NCBI RefSeq assembly: GCF_000001735.4
Contig: NC_003074.8
Location: 1,488,101-1,552,100, forward strand
Reading direction: 5' to 3'
DNA length: 64,000 bases
From: Arabidopsis thaliana
Lineage: Eukaryota; Streptophyta; Magnoliopsida; Brassicales; Brassicaceae
Part shown: positions 11,818-25,000 of the stretch, piece after piece
Position numbering within the stretch: position 1 is the first letter of the stretch
How the letters are laid out: every line of letters begins with the position of its first letter
Made by a program: the position numbers and the translations under genes
The notes under the pieces: generated by a model
The model's database searches: none
The model's input: only the letters and a program-made list of their open reading frames with translations
What the model was told of the DNA's origin: nothing

Positions 11818-12290
11818 CTAGATTTGGTGACTCGTCCAGCCATGGAAACTCCAAAGCTGCTGCTACTTGCTCTTCGCTTTCACTGTCCCTCCCTCGCATC
11901 ATTAGCCGCCGTCTACATAACCCACCAATGAAAGTGTTGCGGTGGTGATCCGTATGGAATTAGGGTTTGACTGTAGAAGGTAGTCACGTAATATCGAATG
12001 CACAACAGACGATATAGAGATCAATCTACGAAACGAGACGATCAATCTCTGAGATGAATCCGTTGAGATCTTCTTCTCAGGTTTCTCAGATGAATTTGTT
12101 GCAGAGACATGGAATCATCGGCTTTACAAGATTGGCGATCAAACATTGGCAAAATTTGTTCGACACGTATCAAAAAGAAAAAGAATAGAGGTTATAAGGA
12201 GATAATGAATGGTTTTACTTTCGAACAAGGAGAATGAATATGATTTTGATTTCGATTTCTGAGAGAGACGACGAGTATTTATAAGGAAAA
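11818..12290 (-). other. Possible unlisted minus-strand transcription start: TATA box, leader, short exon with splice donor
   Basis: On the minus strand a TATAAATA box lies at 12283-12276, followed by a leader of mixed CT-rich sequence. Two adjacent ATGs follow at 11902 and 11899, opening a short acidic frame (M-M-R-G-R-D-S-E-S-E-E-Q and onward) that runs without a stop to a good donor, CTAG|GTTTG, at 11818/11817. A short upstream frame (M-F-D-R-Q-S) precedes it. The stretch is less AT-rich than its surroundings. It could be the first exon of a non-coding RNA, a remnant gene head, or an alternative first exon of the dehydrogenase gene about 1 kb downstream. I do not recognise the peptide. Confidence 0.35.
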
Positions 12291-12702
12291 GAATCGTTTG
12301 TTTCCTTTTATCGACAATTTTGGTTGTTTCCTTTTAATTTGTTTGGACTACAAAAAAAAGGAAATTGATCACAACGGTCATAAATAATTACAACGGTCCT
12401 TAATCCCTTGTATATTTGATTTGACCTTGACAATAGTCAATAGAATCTGAATGGATATAATTTTATAAAATTTGAAAGAAAAACTATAATCTTCTCTTTC
12501 CATTGTTTCTATTGACAAATAATCTCAATCCTGTTTACTTTCTCATGTATACAGAGACTCCTTTTTGTTCATGTGTTCTCTACTACACTTTTATGTTCAT
12601 CAATGGGATCTCCAAGTCTCTTTTGCAGATAAACTGCTCATCAACATCATCCACATTTCAGAGTCTATTCATTCTTCTCACCATTCACGAAGCTCCTGCT
12701 CC

Positions 12703-14826
12703 TCAAGATTCAATCAAGAAATCTTCAAATGTAGCTAGTGACTGTAATCGCTGCCCCAGCGACGCAATGGTTCTCTGGCACTCTGCAAACTTTGAAGCAG
12801 CCACTGCTAGTTCCTTCTCCTGTCATTGTCACATTGTCATCAAGGAGTTTTATTACAAAAAGAAATTAACTTGCGAGTTCCTAAGAGAGGATATAAACTT
12901 ACCTGCTTCAGCTCAAAACCTTTGATATGGTTAGGCGCAGGCTCTGTTTCTTGATGATGCTCGAGTTCTTGTTTTAGTTTTGAGATCTCATCTTGCAGTT
13001 CGTTGCACTTTGAATTGTGTTTTGCTGATAAAGCACGTTCCTTCTCTGTGACGTCTTCCAGTGATTTGATTTTCAAGATCAAAGATTCCGCTTCTGCTTC
13101 GACATCTTTAAGTCTTGATTCAATCGCTTCAGTTTTCCCGTTTGCAGCCTTTAAACCATCCTCAGCTGCTTCTTTTGCATCCTTTGTTAGATGCAGCAGA
13201 GTTTGAAGCTCTGTTAACTTTCTCTCTGTCTCCTTTAGCCGATTTTGCGATGTCTCAAGCTGCTTTTTCGTTCCATTTAAACACATGGTCAGTTCCAGCT
13301 TCTCTGCTCTTCTAGTCTCTAGTTCTGACAGATTCACTTGTGCTTTGTTTAACTGTCTTTGAAGATCCTCCATTTGCTTTCCTGATTCACCCAACAACAA
13401 CTCTAGTTCCTGGTTCTCTGCTTCTAGTTTCTTCATCTCCGATAACTTCCCCTCTATCTCCTTTAGTCGACTCTGCAATGCCTCGATCTGCTCTTTGGAT
13501 CCGTTCAAAGCCATCTCCAATTGTAGTTTCTCTACCTCTACCATCTCTACTTTTTCTTCCAGTTCAGAAATTCTGCGAAGCGAGGTTTTGAGTTCATGCT
13601 TTAGTTGGTTAACGTGAGCATTAGATTTCTCTAACTCCTTGTTACTCTCTGAATGTTTTCTTCCAGGTTCAGAATGCGGCAAAGCAGCGAGCTTTTCCAT
13701 CTCGAGAAAATCATCCATCAAACCAATATCTACTGAAGTAGCCATTGAACTTTTCCCAATAATCTTCTCTGATGGACTCTGCATTTCATTATCACTAAAA
13801 GAAACTCTCCCGGAATAGTCTGATTGGTTATCTATAGAAGATTTGAGGTCACTGGAATTGTCTGATCTCCGAACCATGACTCTCAGTTTCCTGCATTCCG
13901 CTTCAAGTTTAGTCAACTTTTTGATCCCTTCCAACTGTTGTTTACTTGCAGACTCAGCAGCCTGAGTGCTTAAGTCCCTCTCTATAGTTCTAATCTTGAC
14001 CTCCTCAGATTTTGAAAGTAGTTGAAGCTTCAAAGCAGAGTTCTCTTTCTCTAAAGCCTCAAGTTTCGGGTAAAGGTCTTCGTGGACCGAAGAAGTAGTA
14101 ACGTCTTGTCTAGCTTGGAGCTCCTCGATTCGGGCTTCAAGTTGAGATTTTGTAGTTTCCCATTCTTTGCATTTATTGTTAATAGCTTCTTCGATCTTCT
14201 GATTTTGCTCTTCTCTTCCTTGCCAGAGTTGCCTCACGCATTCCTTAAGCGCACTATCAAGATGACTATTTCGATCCTCGAGAGCCGAAACCTTACTTGT
14301 AGAAGCATCAAGCTGTTGCTTCAGAGCCGCAGCTTCGTTCTCTGCCTTTTCCCAACCTAGATGTACATTCGTTTATTAACCAAGAACTAAATTCGGTTTC
14401 TGCTACAAAAAGAAAATGTGACAAGACACAAGAACTAACCTGAGACAGCTTCCTCTGCAACTTTAGCATGCTGTTTAGCAAGATCTTCTTTTAAACTGAC
14501 ATTTAAAAGAGCTGCAGAGAGCCTCTCCGTAAGAATCTTGATATCCGCCGTTGCCTCTTCTTCTCGTGTTACCGGTTTAGAGTTTAATTCCGGTGATTGA
14601 GATCTCTGAAGTTTCACACACAAATTACAAAACCAAATAACACAATCAAAATGATTAATTCCAAGATTTCACCACAATCACATAATGTCACAAAGGCATT
14701 GCAAAAAAGTGTAACCTGATCGTCAGAGAATCTTTCAGAGTGAGAAGAGACAGAGCCAGTACTCTCAGTTTCGCCGGGACTTTTCTCAGATGACTTTCTC
14801 CGCCATAACCAGCTCCTCCGGTCCAT
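12703..14826 (-). CDS. FPP3: Filament-like plant protein, coiled coil (FPP3, AT3G05270)
   Basis: Four coding exons (14826-14716, 14605-14440, 14356-12903, 12819-12703) give 615 residues. The start [13 protein letters not shown] is the family's hallmark N-terminus. The large third exon is almost entirely heptad-patterned coiled coil, with many E/K/L/Q repeats. The end [15 protein letters not shown] is the conserved C-terminal block, followed by [16 protein letters not shown] proteins are long coiled-coil proteins; members associate with cortical microtubules and exocyst-linked COG2 complexes in cell-wall patterning. That role is family knowledge. The leader upstream of 14826 probably contains at least one intron, since an AG acceptor lies shortly before the ATG. 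Confidence 0.95.
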
Positions 14827-15891
14827 ATCCAAAACCACCAAACATTCAGACCAAACTCATCTGCAACAATCTCAACAGCAGACTTTAACTCCAATTTAGT
14901 TGCGACCTAAAATATTTAAAAGGAGGAAGCTTTAAAAATGGGGCAAAATTTATTGATCTCACTTATAATTCACTCTCTGACAAAAAAAAAACAATATTTT
15001 TCCCAACAAGAAAATCTCTTGCCAAATACCCCAATCAATTTTCAGAAAAAGAAAGAAAGTGTTTGGTGATTTTGATTGCTTGAGATGTAATAAAAAGATG
15101 AACAAACGTAACAGAGTACCTAACTTAACACCACATCCACATACATACCTCAAATCTCACGCCAAGAGAAGTTGAAATAATTGAAGGAAGAAGATTTGTG
15201 TGAATCTGGCTTCGATATTCAACGGCCATGTTCACTAAAGAACAGATTGATTAGTTTTTTTTTTTTTTATAAAGAGAGTAGGAAAAAAAGAAATTAAAAA
15301 AGTGGAAGTCTCGATGATTGAGACCCACATGATAGATAATGTGTTGCTATTATACTTGTTATTTTTTTTCTTATAAATTATTTTGTGAAGAAAATTCGAC
15401 ATCTATCTTACAGCCAAACACTGAAAAACAACAAATATTTAACAAGAAGAGAAAAATAGAAGATGTTTCGGAATTGGTTATTGACGTAATGTGGAAGAAT
15501 ATTTACAGAATTGTCAGATATGTACCAGTGTAAGGAAATATATTAGCGAAGACAGCCGTATCCGTACAAATCTTTGTTAGACCCTATAGAATTCAAGTTT
15601 CTGGGGTCCTTTTATTTCATAAAAAATATTAAAATAAATCCTTCTACTGTTTTTTTTCTCTTGAAATTGTTTTGAGAGACAGAAAGTTTGAACATCACAG
15701 CAGCTACAAATCGATTTTGTTATAACACTATTTTCTACAAAGTAAATCATGGAGTGTAAATAAATGGAACAGTATCCAAACGGTACAAAATTGGGTAACT
15801 CAGAGGAGAAGAAACATTATAGCATCTACAGATATCAGAATTCATTACCTTTTTTGTTCTATAAAGATCAAGTTTCAAATTTCTTTTTGAA
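14827..15891. other. Leader/promoter of FPP3 and 3' region of the Yip1 gene
   Basis: From 14827 to about 15240 the minus strand reads as 5' UTR with probable introns for FPP3. From about 15730 to 15891 it is the 3' UTR of the Yip1-family gene. The middle is AT-rich (poly-T near 15255) and shows no gene. Confidence 0.5.
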
Positions 15892-17454
15892 TCATACTTT
15901 GACATTGAAGATATAGAGCTTTAGCACAACTGCAAGAGCGAGCTGCAAAAGAAAGATGCTGGCGATAATCAGGATCGATCTCTCTCCAGCGGAATTGATA
16001 TGCGCTTTGAGGTTCAAAGCCACAAATGTTGCGGACATGAACCCAGCTACACCTGCGATGACCCATCTGAAAATCTCCACTGGCACGACCGAGAGACACT
16101 GCAGTGTCAGAAACAGATTAATAAGTCAAAGTCTCATTATATTCAGATGTTTCCATATGTATCAGAATTTATAGGAGAGATTTGGTACCAATGCTGGGAT
16201 AAAGACGAAAAGGGAATAGCCATAAAGACAGAAGAGTTGGACTAGGCCTGATGGTGCAGAGAAGTATTTGAGAACGACATATAATGCGAGAGGAACAATT
16301 GTGACATAGCCATAGAATACTCCTGCAGACCAAGTCACTAGATTAATATCGTAGTTCCATTCTTGTTTCTTCCATTTGTGTGCTATGTATGTGACAAATG
16401 TGCCGATAGATGCTGCAACGAATATCAAGGTGGTGCAGATCCAGAATGGACCATACCTGAAAAATATAATCAATTTTTTGAGCATTTGAGAATTCACCTC
16501 TAAGTTGAAAAGAGATAAGAAAGACGAAACTCTTACAAGTCAGGTTTATCAGCTGTCTTCTCTGTAAATGTTCCACGGAATGGGAAAAGGGATTCTTTGA
16601 GTCTCTCAACTACATCGGAAGTGTCGACATCAAAGAAGGGCTTGTAAGCACCAACAGTGAATTTATGAAGCCAGCCACCAGACTGAGGTTCATCTGTACT
16701 ACCATTACCATGCCCAGAAAATGAATCTGCAACAATTCAAAATTATACTATAAGCCTTAAGATATACAGAATGGCAAAGATTGGGACCACGCAATCAACA
16801 TGAACCAGTCGATGAACACGTTTCCACATCTAAATTCTTCAATCTACTTGCTCAAACATTCGGAAATTCTGAAGTCGAGAGAATCTTACCGTCAGCATCA
16901 CGAGGGGGATTACTACCACCAGAGATCTTGCCCTGAGTAGCAGATGGAGGAAAAGTTTGTAGATTTGACTCTGCAAAACAATGCATCCCTCAATCACAAC
17001 TTAACATGAACATAACCATGTCAAATCAAACCACACTTCTACTATTGGCTAAACCCTCATCTGTTCAAACTACAGTTTAATTCAAAATCCATAGCCATTA
17101 CCTAACAAATTGCAGTAATCTTAGCTAAGATTCAACATAGTCTTACGTCCCAGAGAAAAAAAAAGGCCTATAATTCCAAATAAAATCGTTCTTTCCCTAA
17201 ACGCTCTAATATCAATTTCACCTCAGCAACCAAAAATCATAAAAACGAGAATGTTACCTGCGAATTTGACGGTGGTATGGCCTGGATCTGGAACAGACTA
17301 CGATTGACACAAACAAATCTAGATCAGATCGGAAGAATCAGTGTAGGGACGAGCACTCATGTAAACATTCGAGATCGAGACATAAAAAACTTACAGGTAC
17401 AGATCCAGAGACTTTCTGGCTGTCTATAGTCGTGTAGTTCCCGCCGGACATCAT
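15892..17454 (-). CDS. AT3G05280: Yip1-family integral membrane protein (AT3G05280)
   Basis: Six exons (17454-17395, 17297-17258, 16970-16890, 16726-16537, 16456-16189, 16098-15892) give 281 residues. The N-terminal 110 residues are cytosolic, Ser/Gly/Pro-rich and end with the W-L-H-K-F-T-V-G-A-Y-K-P-F-F-D-V-D-T motif. The rest has about five membrane spans (first one P-F-W-I-C-T-T-L-I-F; last ones L-L-Q-L-A-L-A-V-V-L-K-L), the Yip1/YIPF1-2 pattern. Yip1 proteins sit in ER/Golgi membranes and bind Rab GTPases in vesicle traffic. Two ATGs are adjacent at the start; I used the first. The head of this gene is duplicated further upstream at about 20.64-21.05 kb. Confidence 0.92.
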
Positions 17455-18028
17455 CTTGTTCCGATCTTCCGTTCGATTCTCTCTGAAGAAACGATATTGG
17501 CCTTGAAGAAATCTATACTACTCCGGTCCAATGAGATTTGACGGGAACCAATATGGCAAAACCTTCTTTTTTCTTTTTCATTTAGAAGCATCGGCCCACT
17601 ATGTGTTTTTATTTTTTTATTTTTCTCTTATTTTATTTTTAAAATAGGGTAATATGTTAAAATTCAACGTTTGCAAAAAAGATACACAACAACAAATTGA
17701 TATGCAAAATTTATCCAGCTAATTATTGTTACGCTTAAAGTTGAAGATTCCAAAGATTTGGGAGATATCTCACAATGATCAAAAACTAATGAAGCTCAAC
17801 AATCCATACAATAATGTTATAAATTTGAGTTTCTTAAGAAACGTTCATATTACATCATTTTCTTTGATTCTTCTACACAAAGATTCTTACTTTTATTACA
17901 CCCCAACTACACACAATAACCCACCTAGAACACAATCCGGCTACAACCAATTTTACATAACTGATGTAGATCATTCATCATCTAATACAACTTACAAGGA
18001 CGTGAAATAAGCTTGGTGGTGGGAGTCT
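17455..18028. other. Yip1 promoter and PNC1 3' region
   Basis: A short divergence of function on one strand. 17455-17560 is the Yip1 leader, containing a CGGTCCAATGAG stretch that recurs upstream of the deaminase-like gene. 17560-17700 is T-rich, and 17700-18028 is likely PNC1 3' UTR. The plus-strand open frame at 17726-18010 is not credible. Confidence 0.5.
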
Positions 18029-19514
18029 CTAAGGACTTCTTAACTTACCCTTTGTGTTTGTGAGAAACAGGGTTCTACGGATAGCTAGAATGAGAATCCA
18101 TGTCGTTGCTGTGATTTTCTCCTTGATCATCAATAGCAATGCTGAGCTCAAGACAGTCTTCAAGATTTGAGCCTGCAAGCCCTTAAAGAACCCTAACATT
18201 CCTTCTTTTCTCCATATGGCATACACAACCCCTGGAATTGTTTTCCTTGTTCTTCTTCTCGGCTTCTTTGTTTCGTTTTCCTTCGACTCATCCGCAGCTT
18301 GAATCATCACCTTGCACCTGCAAAATTGAGCCCAATATGATGTCTGACTCAGCCAAAGTCTTAAAATTATGTGACTTGAGAAGTTCATCTGAGCCAGAAA
18401 GTTCACTAGGGTGAAATCAAGAATACTAGTAATCTTTGTCCAACAGGTAAAATACCTGATTGCTGGATATGTGAGCACGGTGGCAACACTTTTGGAGACC
18501 GCACCTAAGACAAACGCCATAAAGGCAGAGAGCACTACCGGAGAAGAACCATTCTCGGCTTTTGCATTTTTCTGCTTAAGAAGGTGCTGTTTCAGCTGAT
18601 CAAACACTGTATACTGCAAAGAGTAACCAACTATTTCAGCCAGTCATGTTGTCAAGTGACATTGAAGTGAGCTACTCGAGTCGATAGCTCATGGCTTTAC
18701 ATGAGAAATGTACCTGAATTGCAGGATTTGAAGTCAATAAAAGAGAGATCCCTAGGCCATCAAATGCGTCTGCCCATGAACCCTCTGTTAAGGTCTTCCA
18801 CAACCCTTTTGATTCTCCAAACTCACTAGTTTGCATCCTTGATGAAGCTGTATCTAGAGGCTACACAAAGATAAGACTCAGTGCTTTAATTCATCGATAC
18901 TGCAACAAGACGATCATAGCACATTATGTAGCAAACTAGACCTCAACTTTTCATTCCAACACCAAGACTTCAATTGTTTAACAAGAACTCCAAAACATAA
19001 CATAGCTAATCTCAGAGATCATCAAGGTAAACGTACCTGAATTAAGACAGAAGTACAAGCCCCAGCAGCAGCAGCAATGAGCAAATTAGCCTTAGTTCCA
19101 ATTGATTTAGAACCAGTCCTTTCACTATGAACTCTCTTGAAATAGCTATAGCTATAAAAGTAGATGAACTGAGAAATGAAAGACTGAAAATTCTTAGTTC
19201 CAAGGCCTTGATACAGTGAAAAGACTTGTCCTTTAGAAATTGCCTCCCACATAACATCGGAAAGATATCTGCAAATATCACCCAAAAAAAAAAACCATTA
19301 CAAAAAAAACACGAGAGGAGACCGACACTATCTATAGAAACCGATGCACCCAAATCAAAGGATAAAGAAACCTGTATTTTTGCTGACCACGAGCTCGAAC
19401 CTCGGCTTGGAACTTTGATTTACATGTATCAAGAGGATACAAGATCGTTGTACTCAGAAGCGACCCAATAGCTCCCGAGGTTGCTTCCGACACCGATTCC
19501 AAATCGACACCCAT
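18029..19514 (-). CDS. PNC1: Peroxisomal adenine nucleotide carrier (PNC1, AT3G05290)
   Basis: Five exons (19514-19372, 19268-19037, 18860-18714, 18613-18456, 18317-18029) give 322 residues, the size of a mitochondrial-carrier-family protein. Three carrier signatures are visible: P-L-D-T-C-K-S-K-F near residue 30, P-L-D-T-A-S-S-R-M at about 126, and Y-P-A-I-R-C-K-V-M near 225. This fits three repeats of two membrane helices. PNC proteins import ATP into peroxisomes in exchange for ADP/AMP, supporting fatty-acid activation and beta-oxidation during seedling growth. A basic patch (P-R-R-R-T-R-K) precedes the last repeat's matrix helix. The start M-G-V-D-L-E-S is the first ATG that preserves the first helix. 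Confidence 0.94.
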
Positions 19515-19923
19515 CTCTCCGATCTGCGACAGCGACGAACAGATTGAGGTTGTGTGTCCTCGCCTCTGGGAAGACAATTTGGGTAGGTGAAATCCGTAAA
19601 GCGATCATATGATTTTGCCTCGGGAGTTTAAAAAGACGTCAATATTGACGGCGTTAACATCGCCGTTATGCTGAGATTTGATGCTTCTCTCTCTATTTGG
19701 TACACAGACATTGGTTTAAAGTTTAAACCGTATAAAATGATAAAATTACAAGAAGAAAGTTGATATATATGGCATTGCAAGAAGAAAGTATATTACATAC
19801 ATACATACAATTTCTAAATGGACGAAAGTAAACACAAGCCAACATTAACAGTAACTGATAAAGAGGGTTTAAGCAAATACATTTCTGATGAAGAAAAGAA
19901 AGAAGATAAAAAGAGCTTACGAG

Positions 19924-20515
<592 letters not shown>

Positions 20516-20639
20516 TCAAATCGACAAACAATGAAACAAGTAACGTAAAGACTGCAGAAATATAAAGTGGTCAGTCAGTTAAAGAAATTCAAACAAATTC
20601 TTGTCGTCTTAGCTAAATCAACAACATACTCAATTCTAA

Positions 20640-21055
20640 ATGAAATCGTTTCTTTCCTGCATGTTTAACTATCAATCCATCTAAGAAACCGAAAATATTA
20701 GAAAATATTAATATTTTTACCGGCGAATTCGACGGTGGCATGGTCTTGATCTGGAACAACAGACTACGACCGTCACAAATAAAACAACAGAGAACAGATC
20801 AGAAGAATCAAACGCACACTGTTGCATGCAAAGAAATATAAAATTTTGATGAGCTTACAGTTACAGAAGCAGAGACTTTCTGTGTTTCGGTGATAGTGTT
20901 ATTCTCGCCGGACATCGTCCGATTCTTTAATGTTTATCAGTTTATGCGCTTTTCCGATTCTCCCGTCCGTCACACAGCTCTCTGACTCTGAGGAACAAAG
21001 TGGGCTCTCAAACTGAACTACTCTGGCCCAATGGGCTTTGATCTAATACTTTTTT
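20640..21055 (-). repeat. Duplicated head of the Yip1 gene upstream of the deaminase-like gene
   Basis: Minus-strand 20915-20859 encodes M-S-G-E-N-N-T-I-T-E-T-Q-K-V-S-A-S-V-T, matching exon 1 of the Yip1 gene (17454-17395). 20763-20721 encodes S-V-V-P-D-Q-D-H-A-T-V-E-F-A, matching its exon 2. Introns are related too (TCAGATCGGAAGAATCA versus ACAGATCAGAAGAATCA; AATCGTT..TTTCC words), as is the promoter (ACTACTCTGGCCCAATGGGC versus ACTACTCCGGTCCAATGAG). So about 400 bases containing promoter, exon 1, intron 1, exon 2 and part of intron 2 were copied roughly 3.4 kb away, in the same orientation. Exon 2 of the copy ends in a phase that joins the deaminase exon at 20511 in frame. Confidence 0.88.
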
Positions 21056-22056
21056 TTGTATTGCGATATGTCTGTGTGTCTTATTCATAATTTTAATGTC
21101 CCGCCATTTTCAAATAATACATTCCTATGTACATCTCCGTTGTTAGCATGCCATTCATATTTATTTTTTTGACAATGCAAGTCATTCGTATTTCAAACTA
21201 AAAAATTACATTTTTTGATTTTTCATATACAATCAAGTCTACTAGTAACTGCAAGATTTTGCCGAGGTGTATTTTGATAAATGTGCGATAAAAATTAGAC
21301 CCTTAAAAATAAATGAATGTGTTACTTAATTATATATATTTAATAACAATTCAAATCTAACAACATATCTACTAATGCACTGTGTTATTATGTTCTTCAG
21401 ATTTGATGCCCATTGTTATGTGTTTATTTGTAACTTAAATTTTGTCTGTATAAATTAAAAGGGATATTAACAAAGAAACTATATTATTATTATAATGCAA
21501 GATAAGGATATTCAAATTAATGCATGCAATTAAAAGCTTTGAACCCAAAAAAGGTAAAAACAGAAGAATACTAAGAAAACCAGTTGTATCCACGTCAAGA
21601 TCCTCAATCTCCTTCGTCCGATGCTCTTCCACAAACGCCAATTTCACCGTTAAAAAACAAAACCTATTCACTAAGTAGACACATGGCTAATTTACTGGAA
21701 ATGGCTAATGATAAATTAATCAATATATAACATTAGACGAAATAACAAAGAAGAAAAACATGACATAGTTGTAGAAGAATAAGAAGAATAAGCTTTGTTA
21801 ACGCCTTTTGATATCTTAGGTTTCTGAGACACTGTAAGATTCTCTGATCATTTGCTCTCTTTCTCTGTTTCAGTAATTACATATTGTGGGTTGTAGAAAA
21901 GCTGTATCCTTTTCAACTTACAATACCTGAATCTTGATTCTTGAGTCTCAAAGTTCTCAGGGTTATGTTTAGTAATTTGAGATTGGCCATTGTGTTCAGT
22001 CTCATGATCAGTATCTGTTTATTCTGAAAGTATTTGATGTTGTTTGCAAAGATCAG
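21056..22056. other. Intergenic: between deaminase-like gene and MIRO3
   Basis: AT-rich spacer followed by the MIRO3 leader from about 21800. A minus-strand open frame at 21671-21435 contains a charged stretch (F-V-E-E-H-R-T-K-E-I-E-D-L-D-V-D) that looks more protein-like than chance, but I cannot place it. No RNA gene is visible. Confidence 0.5.
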
Positions 22057-25000
22057 ATGATGTGGATGGGTGTGGGAGATTCTAGTGGCTCGCCAAAACC
22101 GATAAGAATCGTTGTGGTTGGTGAAAAGGGCAGTGGAAAATCAAGCTTGATTATGGCTGCAGCAAGAAATACTTTCCATCCAAACATCCCTTCTCTGTTA
22201 CCTTACACCAATTTACCTTCTGAATTCTTCCCTGACCGTATTCCCGCTACTGTTATCGACACTTCTTCAAGGTAAATGTTTCTCCTGATTCTATACACTA
22301 TACATTGACATCAAAAAGGTTATGCATAGAATTTTCTGATAAGGTTTTGTGGATAAGGCAAAGATAATTGAATTTATTGTTATTAATAGTTTAATATTTT
22401 GTCGATAACCGGGGTTAATCCTAGGCCGAAACCGGTCTAATCCCCGAGGTTTTATAGAAAAGCCGGATATTTTTTCCATTTAAGGTGTATACATTATTAG
22501 CCAAGAGGGAAGTACGACAATTTGTCTAGAAGGTGGAACTCGATCCTTGGCTTTTGACACACATGCCTAGTCCTCAACCCGTGCGAAACAAACCACTGAG
22601 CCACGCGCTCTTGGTTAGAAATCGAATCTTTATACTATTGATGTCTCTGTTGATTAAATCTGCAGACCGGAAGACAAGGGAAAGGTAGTTAAGGAAGTTA
22701 GGCAAGCAGATGCAATTGTTTTGACATTTGCATTTGATAGACCGGAGACTCTTGACCGTTTGAGTAAATACTGGCTTCCTCTGTTTCGACAATTAGAGGT
22801 TAATAATTTGCTTCTTTTCTTTTTCTTTCTTCTCCTTGCAAGCAGTAAACTATTTGCAATCCCCTGAAGTATTGTAATATTTCTTATTAAAAAGTTTGTC
22901 TTGTCACTCTTTTATTGAACAGGTGAGAGTTCCTATCATAGTGGCAGGTTATGAAGTTGATAACAAAGAGGCTTATAATCACTTCAGCATTGAACAAATA
23001 ACATCAGCTCTGATGAAACAATATCGAGAGGTCGAGACATCTATCCAGTGGTCTGCTCAGAGGCTAGATCAGGTCCCTTTGCTTTGCTTGAGATCTTAAC
23101 TTTACGCATTCTAAGAACTGAAAGTTGGATCTTTGTGATGAATCTGGCTAGTTTTGATTTTCAATTTTCAGGCTAAAGATGTTCTCTACTATGCACAAAA
23201 AGCGGTTATTGACCCAGTAGGACCTGTGTTTGATCAAGAAAACAATGTACTGAAGCCTCGCTGTATCGCTGCCTTGAAACGTATCTTCTTACTCTCTGAC
23301 CATAACATGGATGGTATTCTTAGTGACGAGGAGTTAAACGAGCTTCAGGTTTCTTCTTATTCCCTCTCTTTCATATTGTTCTTCTTGAGTGCTTTTATCA
23401 GACAGTTTTAAAAGGTTTTTTTTTTAAACAGAAAAAATGCTTCGATACACCATTGGTGCCTTGTGAAATTAAACAAATGAAAAACGTTATGCAAGTCACG
23501 TTTCCACAAGGAGTTAATGAAAGAGGACTCACATTGGATGGTTTCTTGTTTCTAAACACACGTTTAATCGAAGAAGCAAGAATCCAAACACTATGGACTA
23601 TGCTCAGGAAATTCGGGTATAGTAACGATCTAAGACTTGGAGATGATCTAGTTCCTTATTCATCATTCAAACGCCAAGCTGATCAGGTAAAAAATCTACA
23701 GAAATAGAACTCTGTTTTTTGCCTTCATTGTGACTATTTGTTGCTGTTTCTGATCAGTCAAATCTTTTGTCATTGTGTAGAGTGTTGAGCTAACAAATGT
23801 AGCTATTGAATTCTTAAGGGAAGTCTATGAGTTTTTCGACAGTAACGGTGTAAGTTCTTCTTTTTTTCTATTTTATGTCTTAGGTAATATTAGATACTTG
23901 TAGGATTCTAAAAAATCATATTTGAATTTCTCAGGACAATAACTTGGAACCTCATGAAATGGGATATCTCTTTGAAACTGCACCTGAAAGGTAACATTTT
24001 CGACGTTTCAAATGACCGCAATTTCTGATTACAGTGTTCTAATTCCATACTGATTGAATCATTAATTACAGTCCTTGGACTAAACCTCTGTATAAGGATG
24101 TTACAGAGGAAAATATGGATGGAGGATTATCTCTTGAAGCTTTCCTCTCACTGGTAATCAAAACAAGTTTTGTAAATATCTTTAAGAGGAACCTATTAAA
24201 GATTTGACATTTTTCCTGTCTTTGCAGTGGTCATTGATGACACTAATTGATCCACCTAGGAGTCTGGAATATCTGATGTACATTAGATTCCCATCTGATG
24301 ATCCATCTTCAGCGGTTCGCGTAACTAGGAAGCGAGTTCTTGATCGCAAGGAGAAGAAATCCGAAAGAAAAGTTGTTCAGTGTTTTGTGTTTGGTCCCAA
24401 GAATGCTGGAAAGTCTGCATTGCTCAATCAGTTTATCGGAAGGTCATACGATGATGACAGCAACAACAACAATGGATCAACTGATGAACATTATGCTGTA
24501 AATATGGTTAAAGAACCTGGAGTGATTTCAGATACAGATAAAACTCTGGTGCTAAAGGAAGTTCGAATTAAAGATGATGGATTCATGTTATCAAAAGAAG
24601 CATTGGCTGCTTGTGATGTAGCAATCTTCATCTATGATTCTTCTGATGAGTACTCGTGGAACAGAGCCGTTGACATGCTTGCTGAGGTTGCAACCATTGC
24701 CAAAGATTCCGGTTACGTGTTTCCCTGCTTAATGGTCGCAGCAAAAACTGATCTCGATCCATTCCCAGTGGCAATTCAAGAATCAACTAGAGTAATACTA
24801 ATCTATATATCTTCTTGATTTTCAGGAATATTGTAAACATAAGTTGATTAATGAGTCATATACTGAATTTTGCAGGTTACACAAGATATAGGGATTGATG
24901 CTCCAATACCAATCAGCTCTAAATTGGGAGATGTCAGTAACTTGTTTCGGAAGATCTTAACCGCGGCAGAGAATCCCCATTTGAATATTCCAGAGATTGA

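Noticed and set aside
17726..18010. Plus-strand frame of 94 codons beside PNC1
   Set aside because: It overlaps the PNC1 3' UTR region on the opposite strand and encodes an Asn/Thr/Tyr-rich peptide typical of AT-rich noise.
21435..21671. Minus-strand frame with a charged, protein-like stretch upstream of MIRO3
   Set aside because: No family is recognised and no splice or promoter signals support it; left as an unexplained spacer.
22535..22603. tRNA gene candidate from A- and B-box-like words
   Set aside because: No cloverleaf with matching acceptor and anticodon arms can be drawn, so it was treated as the head of a SINE.
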